From Devosia submarina (lineage in GTDB: Bacteria > Pseudomonadota > Alphaproteobacteria > Rhizobiales > Devosiaceae), in contig NZ_PYWB01000005.1 in assembly GCF_003056345.1 (NCBI RefSeq), positions 264,866-328,865 on the forward strand: 64,000 bases of DNA, in the 5' to 3' direction. This document shows positions 16,604-24,906 of this stretch, piece after piece. The notes below the pieces were generated by a model that was not told the DNA's origin, ran no database searches, and saw only the letters and a program-made list of their open reading frames with translations. Positions within the stretch are counted from its first letter, which is position 1, and each line of letters starts with the position of its first letter. The position numbers and the translations under genes are program-made.

Positions 16604-16806
16604 CAGCACCTTCCGCCCTTGTCATTCATAACCACCCTGAGGAATACGGGTGTGGTTGTGTCTGTGTAAGTAAGCTGACAGGACGCTGACAAAAAGGTCC
16701 AGCTTAAGTTAAGCTATTGATAAACAACAATGATGGGAACGAGTCAGGGCCTGCTTCATTCTTAGGACATCCTTGCCGCGAGCAAGTCGAACCAAGGAGA
16801 ATGAAC

Positions 16807-17253
16807 ATGAAAAACCTGCTTCTTGCTTCCGTCGCCGTTCTTACCCTGGCTTCGGGTCCGGCCTTTGCGCAGAACTCCAACGGCGATGCGGAAACCGATG
16901 CCGCTGTGGGCAGCGCTGCAGGTGGTGCCACGGGTGCCGTCGTTGGCGGGCTGATCTTTGGCCCCATTGGCGCAGTTATCGGCGGTTTCACGGGTGCTTC
17001 GCTCGGCGCATCGGCCGGTGTCGAGGCTGGCTCGGTGGATTATGTACGCATGAACCCCACTGAACCCGTGGTGATCGAGGACGACATCGACGTGGGCTAT
17101 GTGGTTCCCGAGGACATCACAATTCACGTCATCGAAGGCGACGAGAGCCACGGCTATTTCTATACCGAGGACCGGGTCTACTTCGTTGATCTGGATGATC
17201 GAACGGTCGTTTATTCGCCGGGCACCGTGGTCGCCGCCGAAACGAGCAATTGA
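16807..17253 (+). CDS. secreted glycine-zipper protein with DUF1236-like domain
   Basis: A 148-residue protein. A signal peptide (MKNLLLASVAVLTLASGPAFA) is followed by a glycine zipper (GSAAGGATGAVVGGLIFGPI and on to residue about 78) that could insert into or associate with membrane, then a DUF1236-like domain with VGYVVPEDITIHVIEG and DRVYFVDLDDRTVV. The ATG at 16807 has AAGGAG 7 nt upstream, better placed than for the ATG at 16801. An imperfect EcfG-type site (GGAAC, 16 bp, CATT) starts at 16736. Function unknown; such proteins are often general-stress induced in rhizobia. Confidence 0.75.
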   Translation: MKNLLLASVAVLTLASGPAFAQNSNGDAETDAAVGSAAGGATGAVVGGLIFGPIGAVIGGFTGASLGASAGVEAGSVDYVRMNPTEPVVIEDDIDVGYVVPEDITIHVIEGDESHGYFYTEDRVYFVDLDDRTVVYSPGTVVAAETSN

Positions 17254-17263
17254 TCCTTTGTTG

Positions 17264-17287
17264 ATGGGCTGCCTTCGGGTGGCCCAT
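17264..17287 (+). terminator. UUCG-capped hairpin after the DUF1236-like gene
   Basis: ATGGGCTGCC pairs with GGTGGCCCAT (two wobble pairs) around a TTCG tetraloop, followed by TTTGCT. It begins 11 bp after the stop codon. The T-run is short, so termination may be partial. Confidence 0.6.
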
Positions 17288-17324
17288 TTGCTGCAAGGGG
17301 GGCCTTTCAGCCTTTGAGGAAATC

Positions 17325-18821
17325 ATGAGAAAACCAAAGATCTTTGCCGGACTGGCCCTTGCGGGCATGTTGCTGTCGACATCTGCTTTGTCCCCTGTCG
17401 GTCCCCTGGCCGTTTCGCCTGCCCAGGCGCAGTCGGCCAGCGTAAGCTTTAATCTCTTCTTTGATGAACTGGAGCCGCATGGCGTCTGGGTGCGGCACCC
17501 ACAATATCGCTATGTGTTCTGCCCAACCGGCGTTGACACCAGCTGGCGACCATATACGCGCGGCCGTTGGCTTTATCTGCAGGATACGGGTTGGTATTTT
17601 GCTTCCGACGAGCCATTCGCCTGGGCGACCTACCACTACGGCCGCTGGCTTGATGACGATAATCTGGGCTGGTGCTGGGTGCCGGGCACCAAATGGGCTC
17701 CTGCCTGGGTCAGCTGGCGCCGTGGCGGTGATGCTATCGGCTGGGCACCCCTGCCGCCGGAACGCGAAGGCTTCTCGGTTTCGGTTGAGGTGGTGCGAGA
17801 GGATTTCCCCGAGGACTATTGGGTGTTTGTCCCAACCCGCAGCTTTATCGAGCCGGACCTTTCGGTCAGCATCGTGTTTGGCAATGATGCCCGCAGCTAT
17901 TATCGGGAAACCGAGTTCGTCGGGCCGGTGGTTGTCCAGGGCGATGTGGTGACCAACAACGTGATCGAGGTCAGCTACATCGAGCAGCAGATCAATCAAG
18001 AGATCACGGTCTACAATGTCGAGGAATCCAACACTCCGGCCGCCGCGAACGTGACCGGTGAAAGCACGGTGCAGATATTCAACCAGGATCTGGAAGAGCC
18101 TACCGAGGAAATCGAACCGCCTGAAGCTGTAGAGGCGGCGGAAGCACCTGAGCTGATCAGGGCCGAGGGTGGGACCATTGACGCTGAGGCTGGTGCTGAA
18201 GCCGGAGCCGATGCTGAAGATGGTATCGATTCCGAAGACACCGATGCGACCGATCCCGTCACTGAGCAAACCGAAGGCGTTGACCCGGCGACTGCCGGCG
18301 CAGACGCCGAGACCACAACAGAGGCTGATGACTCGGCAATCACCGCCGAGGAAGCAGGCGACGCTGAAGCGGCTGACACTGAACAGTCGACACAGGTTGA
18401 AGAGGACGCCGAACTCGACCAGCCGGCTGATGCCGAAGAGGCCGGCGCAGTGTCAGCGGAAGAGGAAACCACGCCCGCACAAGCGAGCGAGCAAACCGAG
18501 GATGACGCAGCTTCAGCTGCTGACGAGTCCGAGGCGGTGACCGACACCACGGACGCTACGACGGACGAAGAGGCCGGTGAAGAGGCTGCGCCAGCTGATG
18601 CCAGCACTGAGGAGCCAGAAGCAACCGTTCAAGCCGAAGACGAAGCAGTCACTTCCGATTGCCCGCCTGAACTGCTGGTCGGTGGTGTTTGCCAGACACC
18701 TGGCGAAGAGATTGGTGATACCGAGGTGGAGGTTGAAGAAACCGATTCCGCTCCGTCCGATAGTGGTGAAACCAATGACGCCGGAGCTGATGAAGGCGCC
18801 GAAGAGGCTGTGACGCAGTAA
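17325..18821 (+). CDS. secreted DUF6600-type protein with long acidic tail
   Basis: A 498-residue protein. A signal peptide (ends near residue 36, SPAQAQS) precedes an aromatic-rich domain at about 40-155 with Trp/Tyr repeats such as WYFASDEPFAWATYHYGRW and WAPAWVSWRRGGDAIGWAPL, the hallmark of DUF6600. Residues about 245-440 are Ala/Glu/Asp/Thr low-complexity sequence, and a short Cys-containing segment CPPELLVGGVCQ appears near 445-457. AGGAA precedes the ATG. Its acidic tail is compositionally like that of the OmpA-like protein at the left edge. Role unknown; probably envelope associated. Confidence 0.75.
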   Translation: MRKPKIFAGLALAGMLLSTSALSPVGPLAVSPAQAQSASVSFNLFFDELEPHGVWVRHPQYRYVFCPTGVDTSWRPYTRGRWLYLQDTGWYFASDEPFAWATYHYGRWLDDDNLGWCWVPGTKWAPAWVSWRRGGDAIGWAPLPPEREGFSVSVEVVREDFPEDYWVFVPTRSFIEPDLSVSIVFGNDARSYYRETEFVGPVVVQGDVVTNNVIEVSYIEQQINQEITVYNVEESNTPAAANVTGESTVQIFNQDLEEPTEEIEPPEAVEAAEAPELIRAEGGTIDAEAGAEAGADAEDGIDSEDTDATDPVTEQTEGVDPATAGADAETTTEADDSAITAEEAGDAEAADTEQSTQVEEDAELDQPADAEEAGAVSAEEETTPAQASEQTEDDAASAADESEAVTDTTDATTDEEAGEEAAPADASTEEPEATVQAEDEAVTSDCPPELLVGGVCQTPGEEIGDTEVEVEETDSAPSDSGETNDAGADEGAEEAVTQ

Positions 18822-18848
18822 ATCTGCCGGTCGAACCGAGACAAGTTG

Positions 18849-18878
18849 GGCCGCTGCCGGCATCAGCCGGCAGCGGCC
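18849..18878. terminator. 13-bp perfect hairpin between convergent genes
   Basis: GGCCGCTGCCGGC and its exact complement flank a 4-nt loop. It overlaps the last codons of the GGDEF/EAL gene and lies 28 bp after the DUF6600 stop, so it may stop transcription from both sides, though neither side has a good T-run. Confidence 0.5.
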
Positions 18879-21070
18879 ATTGTTTGCCGATGCGATTGCA
18901 GTAGGGCGAGCAGTTCTTCAGGTGGCTGCGGCTTGGCTAGCATATAGCCCTGCAATTGGTGGCAGCCGATGGCTTCGAGAATCTTCCGCTGCGCTGGCGT
19001 TTCGACGCCTTCTGCCGTGACAATCATGCGCATGGCGCGCCCAAGATCGACAATAGACTGAACAATGCTGCCGATTTCGCCGTCGACGCCGAGTTGAGCG
19101 GTGAAAGACTGGTCGATCTTGAGCTTGTCAATGCCGTGATTGCGTAGGTAGCTGATCGATGAGTAGCCCGTGCCAAAGTCGTCAAGCGCGATGCGGATGC
19201 CGCGAGCCCTCAGGAGCCGCAGGGTGGACTGGATCTGGGGCGAGTTCTGCAGCAGCAAGCCCTCGGTAATCTCGATCTCGAGCCGTTTGGGCGCAAGGCC
19301 TGTTAGCTCGAGGACGCTGAACACCTTTTGCGCAAAATGCTCGTCGCGGAACTGCAAGGGGGACACGTTGACCGCAACCCAGGGCAGGGTGGAGGCGGCA
19401 GCAAAGGTACAAGCCTTGCGCAGGATCCAGAGGCCAAGCTGCTCGATCATGCCGCGTTCTTCGGCGAGGCCAATAAAGGCAACCGGGGACACCCGCCCAT
19501 GAACCGGATGATCCCAGCGCACGAGCGCTTCGGCGCCAACAATGCCCGTTGAATGGATCTGGTAGATCGGCTGGTAAACCAGGCTCAGGCCCTTTTCCTC
19601 CGCAAGCGCTGCCCGCAAATCTGCTTCAAGCGCGCGGCGTTCGCGCACGGCTTCGTCCAGCTCGCCCACAAACATCTGGTAGCGGCCGCGTCCACTATCC
19701 TTGGCGCCATAAAGGGCGATATCGGCCTGGCGCATGAGTTCCTCGGCGCGGACCTGGGTGTCCGAGGTAACGATGAGGCCTACGCTTGCGCCGATATTGG
19801 CCTGGCTTCCCGCGATGTCGAAAGGCGTCGCGAAGGCGTCAACAACCTTTTGGCTCAATTCCATTGCCCGCGCTTCCTCCCCGGCGTCGAACTGTACAAT
19901 GGCAAACTCGTCGCCGCCCAGCCGGGCCACAGTGTCAACCTCATCCACCATGGCGCTCAGGCGTTTGGCGGCCTGGCGGATGAGCTCGTCACCGGCCGGA
20001 TGACCCAGCGTATCGTTGACGTGCTTGAAGCGATCGAGGTCAATGAAGTGGAGGGCGATCTTTGTGCCCGTGCGACGCATGTTTGCCAAGGCTTGGTCGA
20101 GACGGTCCTCAAACAAGGCGCGGTTAGGAATGCCGGTGAGGGGATCATGGAAGGCTAGAAATGATGCTTCAGCCTTGGTTTCCTCGAGGATTTTGGAGGT
20201 TCGGGCGAGGCGGCGGAGCAGCAGTGCTACGGCCAGCGCCACAAAGATTACGCCTAGCGCGACAGGGAAAGCGGTTTCCCGGATCAACTGGGACGCAGGC
20301 CTGTTAGGCGTCCAGGTAAAGAAGCCAAGAATGCGGCCCTTGGCGTTGAGCAGGGGAGACGCCATGCGCTCCCCGCCAGCTTCCGCATCCTCTTCGAACC
20401 GCATGCCAGATACATCGTGCACCATGCCGATCTGGTCGGCGATAGACTGATCAACTTCCAAGACAGAGATGAACAGGAACTCGGTTCCGGGGGCCTGCGG
20501 AACTGCGTCGGAGGACGGAAGGACTGGGCGAACGCTGACAAAGGCTGTCACGCCGTCGCCAAGTGTAACGAAGTCCTGCTTGCCCAAGCCGGTTATGGCT
20601 GAGGTGGAGTCTGCAAGTCCGGCAGAAGCAGAGGCCATGTCGGCTCTCAGGGCCTCTACCAGGGGATCCACAACGGGTTTATCTTCTTCATAGGCGCCTG
20701 GCTCGGCAAGCGCACCATCATGGACGGATCGGATCGGACGGTTTGCCGGATCAAGAATATAGACCCGGTCGTGGCCAAAATACTCGCTGATCCACTCCGC
20801 GAGATTTTCAGCCAGCCAAGCTTCATTGTTGATCCGAAGATTGATGACGGATTCGTCCCAGACGGTCGATGTTTCCTGATCAACCGAGACCCTGTCGACA
20901 ATTTCCTTGAGACCGCGGCTGATGGCTCTGGTTTCGCGCTGGGTGGATCGATCGTCAATGCGCGAGGCAGCCCACCAGCCAAAACAACCCAGCCCGATCG
21001 TCAGCACGATTCCAAATGCCAGAGACAGATAGGTTATCTGTTTAGAAAGCGATGCGTTGGTGCGTGACAT
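18863..21070 (-). CDS. membrane-bound CHASE4-like/GGDEF/EAL cyclic-di-GMP protein
   Basis: A 735-residue protein. Membrane helix at about 15-38, an extracytoplasmic sensor of about 220 residues with CHASE4-like features (STVWDESVINLRI near residues 62-76), a second helix at about 268-290, a GGDEF domain (about 305-460) with intact RLGGDEFAIV, and an EAL domain (about 475-725) with AEALVRWDH, DDFGTGYSSISYL and TAEGVETPAQ. Both catalytic motifs look intact, so it could make and break cyclic di-GMP; many such tandem proteins have one dominant activity. It stands alone and convergent with the DUF6600 gene. Confidence 0.88.
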   Translation of the reverse strand: MSRTNASLSKQITYLSLAFGIVLTIGLGCFGWWAASRIDDRSTQRETRAISRGLKEIVDRVSVDQETSTVWDESVINLRINNEAWLAENLAEWISEYFGHDRVYILDPANRPIRSVHDGALAEPGAYEEDKPVVDPLVEALRADMASASAGLADSTSAITGLGKQDFVTLGDGVTAFVSVRPVLPSSDAVPQAPGTEFLFISVLEVDQSIADQIGMVHDVSGMRFEEDAEAGGERMASPLLNAKGRILGFFTWTPNRPASQLIRETAFPVALGVIFVALAVALLLRRLARTSKILEETKAEASFLAFHDPLTGIPNRALFEDRLDQALANMRRTGTKIALHFIDLDRFKHVNDTLGHPAGDELIRQAAKRLSAMVDEVDTVARLGGDEFAIVQFDAGEEARAMELSQKVVDAFATPFDIAGSQANIGASVGLIVTSDTQVRAEELMRQADIALYGAKDSGRGRYQMFVGELDEAVRERRALEADLRAALAEEKGLSLVYQPIYQIHSTGIVGAEALVRWDHPVHGRVSPVAFIGLAEERGMIEQLGLWILRKACTFAAASTLPWVAVNVSPLQFRDEHFAQKVFSVLELTGLAPKRLEIEITEGLLLQNSPQIQSTLRLLRARGIRIALDDFGTGYSSISYLRNHGIDKLKIDQSFTAQLGVDGEIGSIVQSIVDLGRAMRMIVTAEGVETPAQRKILEAIGCHQLQGYMLAKPQPPEELLALLQSHRQTMAAAG

Positions 21071-21193
21071 AGGGATTTCGTGCTCAAACCAGCTGTCACC
21101 CTAGCGGTTGAAGCCTAATGATCCCTAAGGATCACGCTGCAGTTTGCGTGCTAATAGACTTTGAGCACGCGTGAAATTCCCTGGTCGGCAGGA

Positions 21194-21805
21194 TTAGTGC
21201 TGCCAAACGACGAGGCCGGCCGCAGTGGCCATCATTACGCCAGCGGTCTTGTTCAGGCGCCCCAATGCCTTGTTGCTCTTGAACATGTCGCGCGCCGCCG
21301 AGGCGAGCCAGGCATAGCCGCTTCCGATCATCAGAAGAACCACGACTACGATGAATGTGAGCTCGGCAAAGGCCAGCGGCGTCATCTGCTCAAGCGGAAC
21401 GACGGTCGGCAGAATGGCGAGGTAAAACACAATAGTCTTGGGGTTGCCCATGGTCAGCGAGAAACCTGCAAGAAAGGTTTTCCAGCCATCTTCGTTTTTA
21501 GGTTTCAACTGCTCGGAGCCCGGGCGAGCGGTCCAGAACTTGTAGGCGATATACAAGAGGTAAGCGGCGCCAGCCCAGCGCACGAACGCGAACACCGGCC
21601 CGAAATAGGTAGCGACCGCTGCAAGCCCGAAAATTGCGAAGACGAAATAAACCAGATCGCCGGCCAAAATGCCGAGCACCATGGGGAAGGCGCCTTTGAA
21701 ACCGCCACCCAGCGCCCGCGCCACCACGGCCGCGACGCCAGGCCCTGGGACTAGCACAGCGATGGAATAGGCTATGGTGAAGGTAAGGAGCGTAAAGCCG
21801 TCCAT
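21194..21805 (-). CDS. LysE family amino-acid exporter (RhtB-type)
   Basis: A 203-residue membrane protein with six hydrophobic segments. The family signature is present: PGPGVAAVVARALGGGFKGA near residues 20-39 and the SLTMGNPKTIVFYLAILP segment near 124-141. Usual length. ATG at 21805 was preferred to the GTG three codons earlier. It exports amino acids or small amines; substrate unknown. It lies 59 bp downstream of the nucleoside hydrolase gene on the same strand, so co-transcription is possible. Confidence 0.85.
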   Translation of the reverse strand: MDGFTLLTFTIAYSIAVLVPGPGVAAVVARALGGGFKGAFPMVLGILAGDLVYFVFAIFGLAAVATYFGPVFAFVRWAGAAYLLYIAYKFWTARPGSEQLKPKNEDGWKTFLAGFSLTMGNPKTIVFYLAILPTVVPLEQMTPLAFAELTFIVVVVLLMIGSGYAWLASAARDMFKSNKALGRLNKTAGVMMATAAGLVVWQH

Positions 21806-21864
21806 TGATCCCACTCGGTCCGGAAGAAGAAATTACGCCTCTGTGTGCAGGGCTGCAAGCGCCG

Positions 21865-22806
21865 TCAGGGCAGCCGCGCAAGCCGCTCCAGCAGAAGTGC
21901 GAAAAAGCCATCGGCATCGCCATTTCGCATAAAGGTGGCGTTTCGCACCTTACCCGTCACATGCCAGTAATCGGCAACGCTCATGCCCATGGTGAGCTCG
22001 CTTGCTGTTTCGATGGTGACGTTGCAGTGCCGGCCTTCGAACAGTTCGGGTTTGAGAAGATAGGCAATAACGGTTGGATCATGCAGCGGTGCTCCGCTCC
22101 AGCCGTATTTCTGCAGATCAAAGCTCTCCGAGAAGGTCAGCATGGCATGAACCGCCTTGCCGGCTTCGTTGCCCAACTCCAGAATAGCCCGCAGGCGCTC
22201 GGGCGTTGACTGTATCTGGTGAGTGACATCGAGCGGCAGCATGGTGATCGGCGCTCCGCAACGGAGCACAACATCGGCCGCTTCGGGATCGACAAAGATA
22301 TTGAATTCGGCGGCAGGGGTGATGTTGCCGACCTCGAAATAAGCGCCGCCCATCATAACAATCTCGGCGATCCGCTCGGCGATCCGTGGCTCCTTCACCA
22401 GGGCCATGGCGATGTTGGTCAGAGGTCCAAGCGTGCATAGCGTTATCGAGCCTGCTTCAGCGTTCATAAGCGTCTCGATAAGGTAGTCGACGCCGTGCTG
22501 TGGCTGCAGCGGTATTGTGGGTTCAGGCAGGTCCGGGCCATTGAGGCCGGTGTCGCCATGTACATGCTCGGCCGTCACCAGAGCGCGGCGCATCGGGCGG
22601 GCGCAGCCGGCATAGACGGGTATGTTGCGCCGGCCAGCGAGTTCCACGATTTTCCGGGCATTGTTGGCATTGTGGTGCAGGCCCACATTGCCAGCCACCG
22701 CTACAATGCCGATCACGTCCAGTTCCTCGGGGGACGCCAGTGCCAAGAGGATAGCGACGGCATCATCCTGGCCAGGGTCGGTATCGATAATGATCTTGCG
22801 CGGCAT
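21865..22806 (-). CDS. inosine-uridine type nucleoside hydrolase
   Basis: A 313-residue protein of the IUNH family. The calcium-binding N-terminal DTDPGQDDA has D8, D10, D14 and D15; later active-site elements include the LCTLGPLTNIA loop, AEFNIFVDPEAA near 167-178 and HDPTVIAYL near 242-250. It splits purine or pyrimidine ribonucleosides to base plus ribose. Residues that separate inosine-uridine from pyrimidine-specific members cannot be judged safely by eye. GAAGG lies 7 nt before the ATG. A LysE exporter follows downstream. Confidence 0.88.
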   Translation of the reverse strand: MPRKIIIDTDPGQDDAVAILLALASPEELDVIGIVAVAGNVGLHHNANNARKIVELAGRRNIPVYAGCARPMRRALVTAEHVHGDTGLNGPDLPEPTIPLQPQHGVDYLIETLMNAEAGSITLCTLGPLTNIAMALVKEPRIAERIAEIVMMGGAYFEVGNITPAAEFNIFVDPEAADVVLRCGAPITMLPLDVTHQIQSTPERLRAILELGNEAGKAVHAMLTFSESFDLQKYGWSGAPLHDPTVIAYLLKPELFEGRHCNVTIETASELTMGMSVADYWHVTGKVRNATFMRNGDADGFFALLLERLARLP

Positions 22807-22960
22807 TGATGAACCTTCGGGTGAATCGCTGGCGGACCCTAGCCGTTGTCGTTTCGGCGGTCGACCATTTCAATGTTGCTTGAGTGCCATGCATGCGGGA
22901 TGCTTGACGCATCACCACCGGCCCTGAACACTCGCCCTGTTTTCACCGCGGGAGGCGATT

Positions 22961-24820
22961 GTGGCAGGAGAGATTGTCGGGCAGGCTGCTGCAGCGTCGC
23001 ACGGCGTTGATCTGGTTCCAATCGTTGCTTTGCTGGGCGCGGCTGTGATCGCCGTGCCCTTGTTCAAGCGGCTAGGGCTCGGATCGGTGCTTGGCTATCT
23101 TGCAGCCGGACTCCTGCTGGGGCCCTCTGGCATAGCATTGATCCATGACCCCGAGTCCGTGCTGACGATCGCTGAACTGGGCGTCGTCATGTTCCTGTTC
23201 ATTATCGGCCTGGAAATGGAGCCATCCAGGCTTTGGGCTTTGCGCAAGCAGATCTTTGGGCTTGGGGTGATCCAGGTTCTCATCTGCGGCGTGCTGCTGA
23301 CCCTTGTAGGCATACTCCTAGGATTTTCGCCCATCGTGGCCTTTGTCTTCGGCCTTGGATTTGTTTTAACCTCGACCGCAATCGTCATGCAAGTTCTGGG
23401 CGAGCGTGGCGAGTTGTCCACCCCCTCTGGCCAGAAGATGGTCTCCATCCTCCTGCTCGAGGATCTAGCTATTGTGCCCTTGCTTGCCATTGTGGCGATC
23501 CTTGCGCCCTCTGGTGAAGAAACCGATTTGGTGCACCGGCTCATCAGCATTGGGGCAGCGCTGGGCGCTGTAGCGCTGCTGATCTTCGTGGGCCGCCGCA
23601 TCATGAACCCCGTCTTTGCGCTGCTTGCTTCAACCAAGTTGCGGGAGGTTATGTCGGAAGCAGCTCTGCTGGTGATCCTCGGTGCGGCCCTGCTGTTTCA
23701 GGCGAGTGGACTGTCCATGGCCATGGGAGCGTTTCTTGCCGGGGTCCTGCTGTCCACCTCTACCTTCAAGCATCAATTGGAAGCCGATGTGGAGCCGTTC
23801 CGAGGCATATTGCTCGGACTATTTTTCCTCGCCGTCGGCATGTCTCTGGATCTGGAAATTGTTGCGGAGAACTGGTCGATCATTGCCTTGAGTGTCGTGG
23901 GCTTCATGCTGGTCAAGGCTATTGCCATCTATCTGATTGCGCGGTTGCTCAAGTCCAGCCATGGGGAAGCCCTGGAACGCGCGATCCTGATGGGGCAGGG
24001 CGGAGAATTTGCCTTCGTGCTCTATACGACTGCGGCTTCTGCAGGCCTCATCGATGCACCGAGCAATGCGATCTTTACGGCGACGGTGATCGTTTCCATG
24101 GTGCTGACGCCCTTCTTTTTGATCGCCATGCCCTTCTTCATGCCCAAGTTCCAGCAATCACTGGACGGGGTGGACGAGCCTGCCGATCTGCGGGCCAAGG
24201 TGCTCATCATCGGCTTTGGACGGTTCGGGCAAATCGTCAGTCAGCCTTTGCTGGCGATGCGCCATAGCGTGTCCATCATTGACAACGACACGAGCATGAT
24301 CCGAGCAGCGGCCCAGATCGGGTTCAAGGTTTACTACGGTGACGGCACGCGCCTAGATATCCTCCATGCCGCGGGAGCCGCCTCTGCGGAGGTGATCGTG
24401 ATCAGCACCAACAACAAGGAACAAACGAGCCGGATCGCAGAATTGGTCCGGGGCGAGTTCCCTTTGGCCAAGGTTATGGCCCGCGCCTTTGATCGTGCCC
24501 ATGCCATCGAACTGGTTCGTGCCGGTGTTGAATACCAGGCGCGTGAAACCTTTGAGTCCGCTCTGGTGTTTGGTGGTGCGGTCATAAAGGTGCTCGGCGC
24601 AAACGAGCAGGAAATTGAAGAAGTGCTCGAAGGCGTGCGGGATCGTGACCGGCAGCGGTTCGAACTGCAACTGGCCGGACAGGATTGGATGCTGGGAAGC
24701 CGCTTGCTCCTGAGCAATGCCCAGGATCAGGCCCGGGAAAGTGGCGTGACGGTCAGTTCAGATGCCGTTGAAGAGGCCGTCAGTAAGAGTATCGGGCCAG
24801 GCGAACCAGGCGGCCGCTAA
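22961..24820 (+). CDS. CPA2 cation:proton antiporter with RCK/TrkA-N domain (KefB/C-like)
   Basis: A 619-residue protein. About 12 membrane helices (residues 15-390) of the Na/H exchanger superfamily are followed by a Rossmann-type TrkA-N domain (about 405-520) with GFGRFGQIV and GDGTRLDIL. This matches Kef-type glutathione-gated potassium efflux or related K+/H+ antiporters. The GTG at 22961 has GGAGG 5 nt upstream; no ATG is better placed. No KefF/KefG partner gene is adjacent, so gating may differ. It is followed by a short hairpin and then glgP. Confidence 0.88.
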   Translation: MAGEIVGQAAAASHGVDLVPIVALLGAAVIAVPLFKRLGLGSVLGYLAAGLLLGPSGIALIHDPESVLTIAELGVVMFLFIIGLEMEPSRLWALRKQIFGLGVIQVLICGVLLTLVGILLGFSPIVAFVFGLGFVLTSTAIVMQVLGERGELSTPSGQKMVSILLLEDLAIVPLLAIVAILAPSGEETDLVHRLISIGAALGAVALLIFVGRRIMNPVFALLASTKLREVMSEAALLVILGAALLFQASGLSMAMGAFLAGVLLSTSTFKHQLEADVEPFRGILLGLFFLAVGMSLDLEIVAENWSIIALSVVGFMLVKAIAIYLIARLLKSSHGEALERAILMGQGGEFAFVLYTTAASAGLIDAPSNAIFTATVIVSMVLTPFFLIAMPFFMPKFQQSLDGVDEPADLRAKVLIIGFGRFGQIVSQPLLAMRHSVSIIDNDTSMIRAAAQIGFKVYYGDGTRLDILHAAGAASAEVIVISTNNKEQTSRIAELVRGEFPLAKVMARAFDRAHAIELVRAGVEYQARETFESALVFGGAVIKVLGANEQEIEEVLEGVRDRDRQRFELQLAGQDWMLGSRLLLSNAQDQARESGVTVSSDAVEEAVSKSIGPGEPGGR

Positions 24821-24823
24821 GCT

Positions 24824-24845
24824 TGGGGGCTTTCGTCTGCCCCCA
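24824..24845 (+). terminator. hairpin after the antiporter gene
   Basis: TGGGGGC pairs with GCCCCCA around an 8-nt loop, 4 bp beyond the stop codon. The following bases (TTAAG) are not a strong U-tract, so it may be only a partial terminator before the glycogen operon. Confidence 0.45.
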
Positions 24846-24906
24846 TTAAGTGCAAGACTGTCCCCAACAGAGGGGAAACTGTTCGACATGAAAACGGGAT
24901 TGCGAG

